A stretch of 64,000 bases of DNA, taken from NCBI GenBank assembly GCA_000181795.3, contig CM012955.1, forward strand, positions 8,210,350 to 8,274,349. Direction: 5' to 3'. The notes below the pieces were generated by a model that was not told the DNA's origin, ran no database searches, and worked only from the letters and a program-made list of their open reading frames with translations. A program made the translations under genes and the position numbers. Source of the DNA: Trichinella spiralis. Lineage: Eukaryota > Nematoda > Enoplea > Trichinellida > Trichinellidae. This document shows, piece by piece, positions 46,024 through 61,809 of the stretch. Positions within the stretch are counted from its first letter, which is position 1; every line of letters starts with the position of its first letter.

Positions 46024-46636
46024 GATGATGCTGCTTTTGTAAATTCCATGTTTTCAAAATTTTCCTATTGCAAAATTTTTGGAACACTTTTATTGCATAT
46101 TTTAAATATTCATTACTGTTTAAAAATAAGAAAAAGCAGTATAACATGAAGTGAATTAAAAGAGTTTTGTACTTTATTTATTATTTTTTATCATGGAACC
46201 TGAAAGTCACTTTGTGTTTACATGAAGTGTTGTGAATTTTTTACGTTTGTGATTGTTGATCGTTTGTAAAAGTGATTTCTTTTAGTGTACATTTTTGAGA
46301 TGTATAATGTACACATAATTTGTCAGTACTTTATAGTGATAAGAGTGCCATTTTTTATTTGCATATTTTAGCATTTTCCAGATGAAGAAAGTATGTAAAC
46401 TGTTGTTGTTTACGATGAAGTTCTTCTAATGACAGCTGTCACAATTTTATTTTTATTTGTTGATGAAGTGTTTAAATGTTGATATTTATATTAATATGAA
46501 TTCATTTAGCATATTATTTCTGTTTTTGCTCTTTATGGTTACTGGATTTTTACTGAATTATAGCAGCTGTTTGTGATCATATTGAAATCTTAATGTTGTT
46601 TTTTAATATGTTTATTTTTATTTTAGCTATTTCAAA

Positions 46637-49228
<2,592 letters not shown>

Positions 49229-50053
49229 AAAGTTTGACAAAGAGGAATGGAGAATTGTGATAGTTTAGAAAGAAGCCTAGCTTTAGATATTTAATATTAT
49301 TTTTTTACTTTTTTTCGATGCCTTGATTGCCAAGATATTATCCATTGTATTGCAATTATTATTAGTGCTAAGCAGTTTCTATCCCGGAACTCTTGTAATT
49401 ATTTTTCTGTGGTTCTTGTTGAAGGCTTTTGATGGTTAAGGTTATAGAGATTTATGCAAAAATATTCTCTAATGGTTCAACGTATATGGCTGTGAAATTA
49501 TACTAGCTGATTATGCAGTAAAATTAGCAGTTTGAATAAAATTACATTGCGTGCTTTGCGTGTGCAGTTTGCGTTTGATTTGTCATTTCATTATTATGAT
49601 ATGCCGTCGTAAATAATCAATTTCTGTTTGTGAACGTCATTGTAACCTTTACTCGTGCAAGAATTGCAACATGATGCTGCTGCTGCTGCTGCTGCTGCTG
49701 TTTTCGTATTTTTTCTTCTGCACATAATGAATTTGAATGAATATTGTTTGCATGCATATTTGTGAAAAGTGTGGTCAGCTAGTTGGCAGAACAACGGATT
49801 TTGGCAGATCAGTCGGCATTTGCGAAGTCACTTACTTAGTTTGCTGTTCTTTTATGCATGCACAACAACAATATTATGATGGAACTGCCATTTGTTCGCA
49901 ACGTTTAATTGACAAGTTTGAACTGATTTGGTGGTAAAATTTGATTGCTTCGACATGGTTGACTGGCTTCATTGTTGTACAAGAAACGAAAAGCTAACTT
50001 ATTATTTAGATAAACAAACAAATAAACCACAATAATAAATAATTTAAATACGG
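49229..50053. other. Convergent 3' region of PGM1 and the Rho GEF
   Basis: Holds the PGM1 3' UTR up to about 49560 and a (GCT)n run at 49676-49700, then AT-rich DNA to the Rho GEF stop codon. No gene seen. Confidence 0.6.
49676..49700. repeat. (GCT)n trinucleotide repeat
   Basis: About 8 uninterrupted GCT/CTG units outside any coding exon, between the two convergent genes. Confidence 0.9.
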
Positions 50054-53000
50054 TCAGGACTGATTAGGTTGGTTGGAAATGTTCTGCTGGCTGATTGAAC
50101 GTGGTGATTCAGAATTGCCAATTTGCGAAAGACAGTCTTTGTAACTAGCATCGGATGGTGTTGGCGAACGGTTGGCAACGGCGCGACTGCTTATTGAACA
50201 TTGAGAAAAGCTGCGTCGATGGATCAGTTCAATTGTAGAAACGCAGTCTTGGAATTTTCGAATCCATGTTTCCTTTATAAATAAAAAAATACGAGAAAAT
50301 GTAAATATGTTGCTTCAAGAAAAAAAATACAGTCTGCATCCAAAGGGATGTGATTTTTATTTTTCAGAAATTCGTTTCCAGTTTATAATAATACAAATGA
50401 GCACGAATAGTAGTGGTTGGTGGGGAAGTGAATCGCATAAATACCAATAACACTGTCTTGTCTTACCTTGCATTCTTTAGTTGGTGCGTGCAAAGTGTAC
50501 AAAGCGATCAACTGGCTGAATCTGGTGACGTGCAGAAGTGCAAATGCATGTTTAACATCTGCAATGAAAATTTGATTTAAACAATTTTCATGGTTCTGCT
50601 GTTTTTGATAACACTGGAAAGTAGTAGTATAGAATTAGTAGTAGACCTTTTGAATCTTTTGGTCCAATGTCACAGAAAACGCACGAATCAAGCGGCACTG
50701 GTTGATGTTGGACTACAAATTTGCACGCATTGCCAGCCCAGTTTTCAGGGTTCGCTTTCTGAAACAGATGTCTCAGTAAATGGAAACATTAGCAACAACA
50801 GCATCGACTTGCCTTAGAGCGGATGGTATTCTTCTTTATTTTTGTCACCAGCAGCATATCATTAAACAAAAAGAGATACACTTCACTCGGTTTCTGATTT
50901 TCTATAAATATTGCAATGTATAAATAAATATAAATATAAATATATATATATATATTTCAGAATTTGACGTTATAAGAAAAGAAATCAGAAAATAAACTGA
51001 CCAATACAGTATAACAATCCTTCGTGCATTAGCTGTCGGTTGGGATGAGCGATAGAACTTTCACAAAACTGACGTGACACTGTCTCCCTGAGAATCTGAA
51101 AATAAATAAATAAATAAATAAATAAATAAGTGAGCAATATCATTTTCATTTGCTTACTTCCGGAATGTAAGCTTTGGAATCCATCTCCGTGAGAGTCGGC
51201 CAAATCAGTTGTCGCTGCAATTCTTGGAGACGTTCAAAATTGTGCAACCACTTGATGCTTTCGTCAATCGACTCTAAAAGTACAAACCAAAAATACCAAA
51301 GCATAAAATGATGAGCACAGTTGTGGATGCTTTTATGAAATACGCAATGATTCTTGAATAGTGTCCAGAATTGTTTGCAAAATTTCAATTTCTTGTTCAT
51401 CTTTTGTGAATTTCAAAACTTCACGTATCAATATTGGCAAACGCGTAATCCGTTGGAGGGGTGAAATTAGAAAATCTTCTAGCTGCAAACGTTTGCACCG
51501 CAAATCACCCGTGCACACCTGAAATCACATTTTCATCCTCCATGCTGATTGGATCTGCAATACTACTGATAAGTCGAAACTCACTTTTTCCAAAATTGCA
51601 AATCGATCATCGGTTTTTCTCAGATTTTCCAAATATTCCTTAAAAAAGCAACAAAAATTACTGAAAATTTTCATTAAATTCTGCTTTTGTCCAAATTATT
51701 CCACTGACCAGTGCAGTTTTGTAATTGACACAATAAGTGTGATAAGCGTCGACAATTGAAGCGTTTTTGAAAAACTGAAAAGCAAAAAGAAGGAAAGAGA
51801 AGCCAACAAATAACGTAACCCACAGCACAACAATTCGCACAAGCAATAACACTCTCACTCTGGTCAATAAGGTGCCAATAATTTTTATTGATCCAAAACA
51901 GTTCTTCTCTTTGGATTTAATCAGCAGATGTAAAAATTCATTGCAAAAGCCATAGCTTATCTATAAAAAAGAAAAAGAAATTCAAACAAATTTACATGTT
52001 TTCATGAACATTTCTTGTTATGTTAAGTGGTTTTTAAGCGTCACGAATCGATCATCTTTATGCTACGAGATATGATAGAAAAGAATACACATATAGATAA
52101 ATTAAGCATCAGTGAAAAGTTTCTGCAACCAGAAGTGCACTGAAGCAGTCGACGTTAACGTGTTACACACTAAGCTGCACAAATTCTACAAGGTTCATTT
52201 TATCATGCTACTAAGATGTGACTGCCTTCTTTTGTCCTCACTACAGAAATGTGCACCAACCAGTAAAGTGTAAATGCGTTCAAATGCGAATAGCAAATAG
52301 CAACCTGACATATTTCTTCAAGATTTCCAAATAAAATATCTGGTTCAACAGCAAGAAAATCACCGTCAACTTGACATTTTTTCAGTGGTTCTTTAAATAC
52401 CTTAAAAACAGCAGCATGACAAGCAGTTGCAAAATTTAAATTAGTAAATTATGTTTCAGTGTAAATTTTCAAATGAAAAAAAAGTTTTTTACATTTCTGA
52501 CAATAAGCAGACGTTGATACAAAAATATTAATTCGCTGTGAAATAGTTCCCACATCGCTTGCAGACGTTTCTGCAGTTGTGGTTCTATGACAATCCATTC
52601 GTCACCGTAAAGACACGTCCAATTTTTGTTCTAAAAGAAAAACAATGCTCATAAATAATCTAAAGTCCAAGAAAGAAAGATTCAACTTTATTCATAAAAA
52701 TTATGCTTACATATAGAGCATAGTCAGCTGAATTTTGCTGCTAGCAGCACTAACATTACAAACGCATATTTACAAAACATCCTCAGCATCAAATACGCCA
52801 TATAATTCATAAGAAAAAGTATTTTGAAACAAATTTATCCTTTTTTACAGTTATTTAAGTTATATAACATTGTAATTGAATCACTATGACATCACAGATA
52901 TGCTGAAAAAGCAAAAATTCTCCTCTTACTAATTTCCTCTCTTACTGACTGAACTGGAACGTTAGGAAGAAAAAATATCTAAAACAGAGGTTTTGCTTTA

Positions 53001-56000
53001 TATTAATGCAAATTTGCTATCAACGCTCAACTGAACTAACTGTTCATAATAACTCATGCAGGTGATTTTCGTTGACATGAATTGCGCTTATTAATGCAAA
53101 GAAGAGAAAAAGAAAAACATGTCAGATATTAATATTTGTCATTGAGGATTGTGTGATTGACAAAGATTGAATAGCTTTGAAAAAATGAGATTATTGAAAT
53201 GTTGATGATGAAAGCGGGATTGTGACGCCAACATGTGCCATTGCAAAGGTTATAAAGATGAAGATGAGTGAGTGAGTGAGTGTGTTTGAATTCAAAGCAC
53301 ATTAACTACTGATTGAAGGTGAATATGACACGAAAGCGTCATTTTCTTCCATCTTTTTGCTGCCATGCGTCTTTCAACAATCTTCCATCATCAACTATGA
53401 ATCAATTTCTTTTCATGCAAACATTTTTAATGTATTCACAAACAACACGATTCAAGCCAGATCGATTTGTCAGTATGGGGAAAAATTTATGCAACATTTA
53501 ACCACTACTGACTTCGACCAGCAAAAGTCAAATCAATGAACATGCATCGCACTATTGCTGAGCCGTGTGTCAAACAGGCGTTATCCACTTTGTCAAAGCA
53601 AGTTAAAGGAATTGTTATTCTCATACAATAAACTATTAGAGACTGTTTGGAAATGGAGAAGTTTGCGCAAACAGGCCCAGCTGAGATTGAAAATCAATTT
53701 TCAGCAATTATCATCTTGCAAACGTTACTCACTAGTCAGAAGTAGTCCATTGCCCCCACCCATCAAGCACAACCTCTATTCCAAATTTTGCTCGCATAAA
53801 CAGCTTTCAAAGCTATCATAATTAGAAAACAACAACATGCACATGCAGTTTGCCAAGTGGAAATTTTGTGCAGGAGACCTTTTTTCGATGAAGCATTAAT
53901 TGTCATTTAAATTGCTGTCCATAGAAATTACATTGCAAAATGAACATTTAATATGGGAACATTTCAAATTAAAACAAATGAAAAACATAATTTACCAAAA
54001 AACTTTGCAGTTTTTCGTTCACGTATTCACTGTCTTGACAATCGAGGGCTTGTCGAACACGACGAATAATCTCACGCGCTTTAGCTCTCTGTGACCAGTC
54101 ATACTGCAAAGAAGAAAAGTGAAATTTACAGTATAAATTTCAACTTTTACTTACAAGTCGTTTAAAAATCCATGGAGATTTTGATTTGGACAAATCTGAA
54201 GCAGTTAAATAAAAAAACCATATTGCAAATACCTCACATGCTTAACAAATTAACACAAAGAAAACCGTAGGTACTGAATTTACCTTCATCACCAGTACCA
54301 AATTTTTGCGAGCTGTTAGAGGATTTTTGCAAGCCTAAAAGTGCAAGTAAAAATTAAATAAAAAAAAAGGAAAAACCTGTTCATCAGAAGTGAATAATGG
54401 CAGTATGGATTTAGCTCAGTTCATGCTTGTTTAAACGTCACATTGCGTATTTCAGTAAATAAATTCTATTCACTAAGCCATATTAAGCAGCGCATCAATT
54501 TTTAGAATCTATAAGCTCTAAATTAAGCTACAACTTTCTGAAAATCACATCACAGTAGTACAGATCTGCATTGACCGAATCAAAAAAACAATTTCAGTTA
54601 CGACATCCATTCAGTCTCATCATTCTCAACAGTAAGTATTATACTGTGAAAAAATCAACAGCAGCACTTATTCAGTGGCGTCCAATTTAATGTAAATCCA
54701 CTTTTTAAGTTCATGTTTAAAAAGTGTAATGTTTACAGCACAAATTAAATTAACTAATAAAGAAATTTACATTTCATAAAATCATCAACGCTCAGACAGT
54801 TTGTATATGTAGCTGTTGCTATGCAAGTAAGCAAACACTGAAAAACTGTGTTTAAAACTTATTTAAACAGAAACTTATTAAAACATTTACTATTATTAGC
54901 TACTATATTATTTAAACATATCATTATGAAAGAGTAGCACGGGATGCGTAGTGTCGCCTATTAAGCAATTACGTTGTGATATTATCATTATCGTACTAAT
55001 TGCTTTTTCAAAGTAACACTATTTTCCCTTCTGGAATTAAATCCTGAAACAAGCAGAGTTTTCATTATCGGTGCTTGATTGATACTTTTACTAATTAAAG
55101 TATAACTGAGTCTTCATCAACTAACAAACATGCACATACACTCAAATGATAATACAATAAGGCATGTTTGTGATACCAAAAGTGCAACATTTTACGCACC
55201 AGTATAGATTATGAAATATAAAAGTAAAACATCCACCCTATTATTATGCTTTAAAATTAATAAATTACATTTACAGAAAACATCATAATTAAATAATAGG
55301 AATGTCAAATGTGTTTATGAAAAGAAATTCAGAAATTAGAAAACATGTTATAAGTTACCCGAGTTTTCCATGAAAAGCTGCTTATACTGAAATGATGGGA
55401 AAGAAGTGTATTTTATTTCCGTTTATGATGATGTTTTTACGTTGTGCTTTTGTAAAAGCAGTTCCGCATAGACTGAGCTTTTGGCCAGGGTGTTCTTTAT
55501 ATCGCTAGACCTGAATTATGCAAACGCGCAAGAGGCTTTTGAAGCAAGTGAGTTGACTTCAGGAATCAATATCTGGCAAACAAAAAAAATCGCAGAATAA
55601 TAAAGAATAAAAAAAGTGTAGCCCCCGCAGATCATTCTTTACAAGGGCGTGGCTATTGCCAATAAGTCAAGCTCCACTGGAAGCACAGGCGAGCTCTAAC
55701 CATGCAGACTAGAACAGAGATCAATTCTGTATACAAAAAGTACTCTCAAGAGCAATTAATTGATACTTTACTCATGAAGAAGTATCAATAAAGCGAAGAA
55801 AAGAAATTGGTCGAAGCGTAAGGTGCTTTCAACAGAGGTCAGGGATGCAGATTCAAAAAATATTACATCGATTCTTTATTTTATTGAGCAACAAGTTTAA
55901 AGAATTGTCCAACATTTAACAGAGAAAAAAATTATTAAAAGTAACTCAGTTTCCAATAAATCTATAAATTCCATAGATTATCGTTCATCTAGTTGGTTGC

Positions 56001-59000
56001 ACTGTAAAATTTGATTCACAACACGAAACTTCAAAAGCAGCTCAAATCAGATAATTGAAAATAAAAAATTTTCACTTTTACTTCATTTTTCTCACATAAA
56101 TTTATTTTATAAAAAATTTAATCCATAAATGATTTTTATTTGCAATTTTTAAATTACAGTTTTCAAACGGCGATTAGTTCGCCTTCAGTAAATTCAACGC
56201 TTAAAGTGCTACTGTCTTTATGGGAAACTTCTTCTAAAGTAAACTCACTGAACTACATACTTAAAAAATGTTATTTATAAAAGCTTTATTGATTTGATTA
56301 AACAGATTGTTAAAATCTTTTTTCACTAGTATAAAAAGTTAATGACATAATAAAAACCTCTTCAAAAATAGTGCACCTTGAAAATGAGTTAGTTGCCACA
56401 TGCTATTTGTAAAAATTTACTCAATCTTACTTTCAAAGCTGTATATAGTTGAAATAAAAGAATTTTACAGCGCTTCTAGAGAAAAATAAATTACAGATTA
56501 ATATATTCATTTGCAAATAATGCTATAAAAGCCAATGCAATTAAATAATTGCTCAAGCGAATGTTTATTTATTTTTCATATTAATGACTTTTTCGCCTAT
56601 ACATATATAATATTTATGAAGTTTCATGAAATTCATTTGACAAACTACAATTTACATTCAACATAATTAAAGTTCTGCTGGAGATGCTAATGGTAAGTAT
56701 TCTGAAGAAATCTCCATCCTAAGGAGCAAGTACAAATTGACAAAAACCTTTACAAATAACGCAGTTATTGCTAAAATCACTCAACAAGTAACTATTTTAA
56801 TATACACACACAAAGTAATCGGCAAAATTTACTTATTTACTGGGTATAATTTTTTTCCATAATTTACTTTCACATTTCATCAAAAGAAAAAAAATTAAAA
56901 AATAAAATTGCAAAACTCACCTGCTCGAATAATTTCACGCTGACTTATGGCAAGATGAAAGAGTCGGAGTTCGTTTCGCAGCATGATTCTTTGTGATGCA
57001 AACAAAGAATTGTCACCAGATATGCTGTTGCAACTGCTAAAAAGTTTTGCAATAAAATTAAACGATAATTTTGAATTCTAAAAGTAACAAGATAAAAAAA
57101 CTTTAACATCCAAATAACTGCTTTTTCCCATAAATAATTAAAAAGCGTGCATTGGTTTGAGCACTGAAATGTTTTCCTTTAGTCATATTAAGATTTAATG
57201 GCTGCCATATTATTCCAATATTTTATAACATGTTCAAAAATGGAATTTTCAAATAAAGGGAAATGTTAAGACCAATGTGCATCAAATTCAGAACTTTTTT
57301 TCCACCCGCATTCTTAGTGCACTTTCACTTGAAATGAACGAATGAAATGAAAATTTTACCACCCTAATTTCTTCAACTTTTCTAGCAAATATATTAAATA
57401 TAGGTTTGTAAATGTTCGATTTCATATTCTGAAAAATCATATCAGCACAATCTGACGTCTGCATTTGTGCTAAATTTCAAATTTTATAAAATAAAAGCAG
57501 TCTTGTTACTATTTCATAAGTTTAATCAGCGAACAAAGTGATTATTAATATTTCATTATAACTTTAACAAATATGCAATTTACAATATTCAGGTTAAAAA
57601 TTTTTTTAAATTGCATTTGAAAACGGTGCACAAAAGTGTTTATATCTTTCTTCATTTAGTAAGAACAATGTGAAAATTGAATTGCTACAATACTCCTACC
57701 AAAAGCATACACGCGAATAGTAGAATAAGATTGCAAATAACTTGAATTTATATAATTCTATTGAGTAATAATGGGAAAAACAGATCCATTTAAAGAATAA
57801 AAGAAAAATGTTTAGCGGTTGTTTTAGCAGAGGACATTATTTTCACTTTGACTGCTTGAAATTGCCAATGTAACAGTTATGCATTTATCTCATATGACAA
57901 ATTTAATTAAAAATAGTTCCATCTTTTGTTACAAGCGATCTCCACAAGGGAAACGTTTAACGATAAGCAATTTTATCTGACGCGAGATAAGCGTAGTTCG
58001 AAAAATTTTCACTTCAACAATATGCAATTCAAAAAACAAGGCGGCAAAAAGAAGAAGAAGAAGAAGAAGAAGAAAGAAGAGAATCCATTTACTCGAGAGA
58101 TTCTAACTATTCGTTCTTTATACTAATTACCAGCCGTTGCATCATGCCATATAATTAGTCTCTGTATTCTCATATTGTCTCAGTGGGACGTGCAACCGTT
58201 CTAGATGAACCACCCTGGTATGAAATATTCATTACAAACAGTTTCAATTAACTGAATCGATTTGAACGAACTGAAATGTAATTGTAAACGAATCAAATCG
58301 TTTCTCGAAAAAGAATAAACCTGAAACAATTTTTATTTTCTAAATTTCGTTTTCCAAAGTGCTCACTTATTCGTATGTAAAGCGGACTTATTGTTGAATG
58401 ATAAAATTTTTTAATCGCCTGCTTCGCAGGGTATAAAAATGGCTAGGCAATTAAGATGATTAAAATACGAATAATAATAATAATAATAGTATACTTGGAA
58501 TAACTGTTCGACTCAAAAACATCAATGCTGAACTTGCAGTTGTGTAAATAGTAAAAGAAAAATTTTCCCATAACCATGCTTTTGCAAAAGTTGGACAAAA
58601 TAATATGCTACAAGTAGCAAATTGATTAAAATTCTTGTGAGGCTTTGAAACAATAAAATTGTGCGGCGCTTATTTCCCATGAAGTGCCGCTGGAAATTTA
58701 CTGATTGAATTAATCGCATTGATTCGCTCTTGTAGCTTGGCAATCCTTATCTTAGCACTTATCAGTTAATGATGTTTGCCTTAAACTAGTTATCTAATTT
58801 TTGACTGTTTATGCCAAAGTTGCTTTGTTTCTCCTTTTCTGTGCCAAAAATATTCTACAAATATCCCCTTTCTTGCACAGCCATTTGAAAAGTAAAATTT
58901 ATCTGATCAACATTAAAAGTGTCAAAAACAAAAAGTTACATATTATTATAAAAATAATTTCCTTGTTCCCATTCACAGCAGCAAAAACTAAAATATATTT

Positions 59001-61809
59001 TTAGTACTTTAAAAATAAAAAAGCCATAAGCAAAACTAAAATCAAAATGTCAAAACACTTTCTCGTAAAAAGATTGCTTTTTTACGAAAAATAAAAATGA
59101 CTTTTATATAATTAAAATTGTGCTTAAAAACACTTGCTTACAATTGAAAACAGATATATTATATATGCATACCAGTTGCAATTCCACCTTAGATTAATTC
59201 CAGTTGAAAACTCCAGTCAAATTGAATTGCTTGAATTGAATAAACGTTACATATCACAGTATTTGCATAAACAGCCGCACTAGTTAAAAATGAAACTACT
59301 GATTTCAAATTATTCATTTCGCCTTCTGCTGCGCAGTATAGCCGTGGGCAACGTTGAAAGTGCCAACAATGCAGCGCACTGAAGCTAACGTTTATCGCCA
59401 TACTACTGCTGATAAGAATCAGCAGCTACATTTTTTATTTATCAAAGCGCAACAAGCATGTATATTCAAGTGCAAAGTTATCGGATGAAGTTAAATTTTA
59501 AATGCTCTTCTATTCACCGATATTCAATCTGATTGTGTGTGTGTGTGTGTCAACAAGGAAAGATCACATCGGACTTACAAAATATACAACGTTTTGTAAA
59601 TTTCTTTACATCTGCTCCTTTAAATGTCTCTTAATTGGAATTTTAAATTTTGCAACTGGAAAGTATTACCTTGACTATGAATAATAAAATAATTATTACT
59701 AAAATTACAGTCAAATAAAATTCATTCTTTAAAATTGACTAGCATTCGTTTTCAACACGCTTCACGTAATTTATTTATAATAGAAGAAAGAGAAAGCATT
59801 AGAAAAAGTAAAAAAGTTATAAAGCAAATTACTTTCCTTCAGTTTGTTCACTTTCTACTCTTTAAGACCTATTGAAATGATCTGATGCATCAAACAACAT
59901 TATGTATATAAATGAAACAAACACTTGTAAAACATCACTACATTAAATAATTGCAAAATTTTTTTAAAGCTTAATTGAAAGCATAAGCAAAATGTAGCAT
60001 CTTACCTACAATTAGCGTCAGATGCTGAATCGGAACGTTCAATCACCTAGGTGGGAGAATGTAATTTACTGAAATGCAAGGAATTTTACATGGATTAAAT
60101 AAGTTACCTTGCGATCTTCGGGAACTAAAGCATCTCGCCTGGACAGTACGGCAGGCGGTAATTCGACATTTTGAATATCTTCTTCATCGTTTGCATGTGC
60201 ACCATCCTAAGTGATAATAATTCAATGTAAAACTACTTTATAAATTCAGTCAACATGATATACAGAAGTTTCGTCCAAAACACCACTATGCCATTGTACA
60301 ATAGGCATCATGTATGAATTGCCGCTTTCGTACGGTTTGTTCACTAGCTCTAAAAGACGACCATTTATTCAATGGAGCAAATTTAGATTGACAAATTATT
60401 GCTTTGTAATGGAATGCATATTCGTTATTTAAATGCATACCGTTTAAGCTAGCACACATGGAACAATAAAAGCAAATGTAAAAATTGTGATTTGTTAATT
60501 TTTGCAAGCATGCAAAGAGCAGCCTACCGCCACGGCACTGGCAAACATCTGGTAATGCGCAGGCCGCCAAAGTTTGTCTTTCACTGAAGATCGATATATG
60601 TAAGAGAGGCGCGCTATAGCGAAACAAATGCGCCGTAAAGACTCCTTCGGGAAAGCTTTCATTGTTCCAAACTTCGCCTACCGTGCGCGACTGTTGTCTC
60701 TGGTTGTCAGATTGCGCAAATTAAGAATTTCTACTTTTTTCCTGTTACCCGTTAATGCAATAAATATTTCGTTTTCACTTAGTATAATATACATGCTCAT
60801 CAAATAATATTATTCGTTTTAGTATGCCGCTGTCGACATGTTTCGTAAAATAAAGAAAAGAATGTAAAATGCATTATAGCTTAAAGTCACAGTTGCATTT
60901 ATTTAAGTCGCTGAAATTCTATAACTAACATTATTTCAACTGCTGCAGGCATAAAATCTGCTCATACGTCACAAGATTTTACAAACTATTAAAATTTACT
61001 TTCCTTTTTTTATTATACTTTATATAGAATATTAACTTGGATATTAAATTCGACCATTAATTATTTTTTTAAATTAAAGCAAATGTAATTTGCAAAAACC
61101 TGAACGTTGATCTCATTTTATTTCAAAATACATCCTGTATAAGGTATTTTAATAATTTTAAAATAGAAAGCAGTTTTTAAAAACAAATCCAGCTGCTCAT
61201 AGTGCTGATATTTCGAAAATTTTAACATTAAAAAATTTGAATACTAAAAATTAAAGTTTGAAAAGCCTCGCTTTTGTTACAGATGAAAACTGTTGCAACT
61301 ATAACCTCAATTATATATGTCTAAGCCCTGGCGCATTACGTACGAATCTTTTATCAAATAAAAAAATGCCATCGCAATAAAAATTTATAATCTTTTTTAA
61401 AAATCATCAATGCTTTATTAATAGTAAGAAAAGCATGGAAAAGCAGAGCTATTTATCTTTACTTGGTCATTCTGGACCTGCAAAATCAGCATCCTCAAAC
61501 TGTACATTTACAAAAAGAATGTTTTAATTGGATATGTTATATCTCAAAAAATTTCACTTAAACAAATGACCAGTTGAAATCTATTGCTTCAATAGAAAGC
61601 AACAACTTATAGTTGACGCATGATAGGGCAAAAACATTGCCATGATTATTTTCTTCTTTCACTTGCGTTGTATTTAACAAAGAGAATAGTAGCCGATTAT
61701 GCATTACAATTAAGTAGAAGGAAACAAAAAGCATCGACTAGATGTTGTAGTTGTAGCTAACCCCTGCCTCACCGTTTAATTTAATCGCATGCTGCAGTTG
61801 TGTCGACAT
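50054..61809 (-). CDS. Rho guanine-nucleotide exchange factor (DH-PH)
   Basis: Twenty-one exons give 693 residues. The DH domain spans about 250-460, with the conserved helix LQLEDFLISPLQRITRLPIL near 406-425. The PH domain spans about 505-645 (YLFLFNDMLLVTK; terminal helix ETWIRKFQDCV). It activates a Rho-family GTPase at the membrane. DH plus PH resembles PLEKHG5/6-type GEFs, but the subfamily is not certain. The first 240 residues and the Ser/Pro-rich tail have no domain I recognise. Exons: 61809-61773 (tentative), 60677-60528, 60349-60264, 60206-60108, 60046-60006, 57036-56921, 54334-54284, 54195-54155, 54103-53996, 52630-52493, 52400-52305, 51960-51859, 51774-51709, 51638-51585, 51518-51344, 51273-51158, 51095-51002, 50901-50813, 50758-50647, 50558-50467, 50272-50054. 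The intron 50812-50759 starts with GC. Exon phases agree throughout. The first exon and the 60677 acceptor are weak, so the true 5' end may differ. Confidence 0.94.
51100..51129. repeat. (AAAT)n repeat in a Rho GEF intron
   Basis: About 7 AAAT units immediately upstream (in gene sense) of the exon 51095-51002. Confidence 0.85.
52631..53995. other. Rho GEF intron, about 1.4 kb
   Basis: AT-rich with a (GAGT)n run at 53264-53283. Several short plus-strand open frames (53313-53821) overlap here but show no motif or splice pattern I would trust. Confidence 0.5.
54335..56920. other. Rho GEF intron, about 2.6 kb
   Basis: AT-rich. A GC-richer pocket at 55610-55720 (gtagcccccgcagatc, ggcgtggct, ggaagcacaggcgagctc) is the only stretch that stands out. 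No exon or element recognised. Confidence 0.5.
57037..60005. other. Rho GEF intron, about 3 kb
   Basis: AT-rich, with an (AGA)n run at 58051-58077 and a (GT)n run at 59534-59550. Open frames here are chance or simple-repeat driven. The phrase ttttttaatcgcctgcttcgcagggtataaaaatgg near 58410 stands out as GC-rich but is unexplained. Confidence 0.5.
60678..61772. other. Putative first intron of the Rho GEF
   Basis: About 1.1 kb, AT-rich, nothing recognised. Its 3' end (cgcacggtag) lacks a pyrimidine tract, which makes this splice the least certain in the model. Confidence 0.35.

Larger units (their letters stand above)
43554..46636. other. Repeat-rich intergenic region
   Basis: About 3.1 kb between dTMP kinase and phosphoglucomutase, with family B repeats (43900-44400 and 45480-45612) and an LTR-like sequence (45644-46023), listed separately. 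The stretch 44580-45350 is GC-richer than its flanks and has coding-like fragments on the minus strand, for example a 53-codon open stretch at 45057-44899 rich in Glu and Lys. Its origin, host or mobile element, cannot be told. Confidence 0.5.

Noticed and set aside
57926-58126. Lysine-rich 66-codon frame
   Set aside because: Driven by the (AGA)n simple repeat inside a Rho GEF intron.
60528-60662. Frame starting at the ATG at 60662 for the Rho GEF
   Set aside because: It cannot be joined in phase to the next exon, whereas the adjacent frame (no ATG in this exon) joins cleanly to all later exons.
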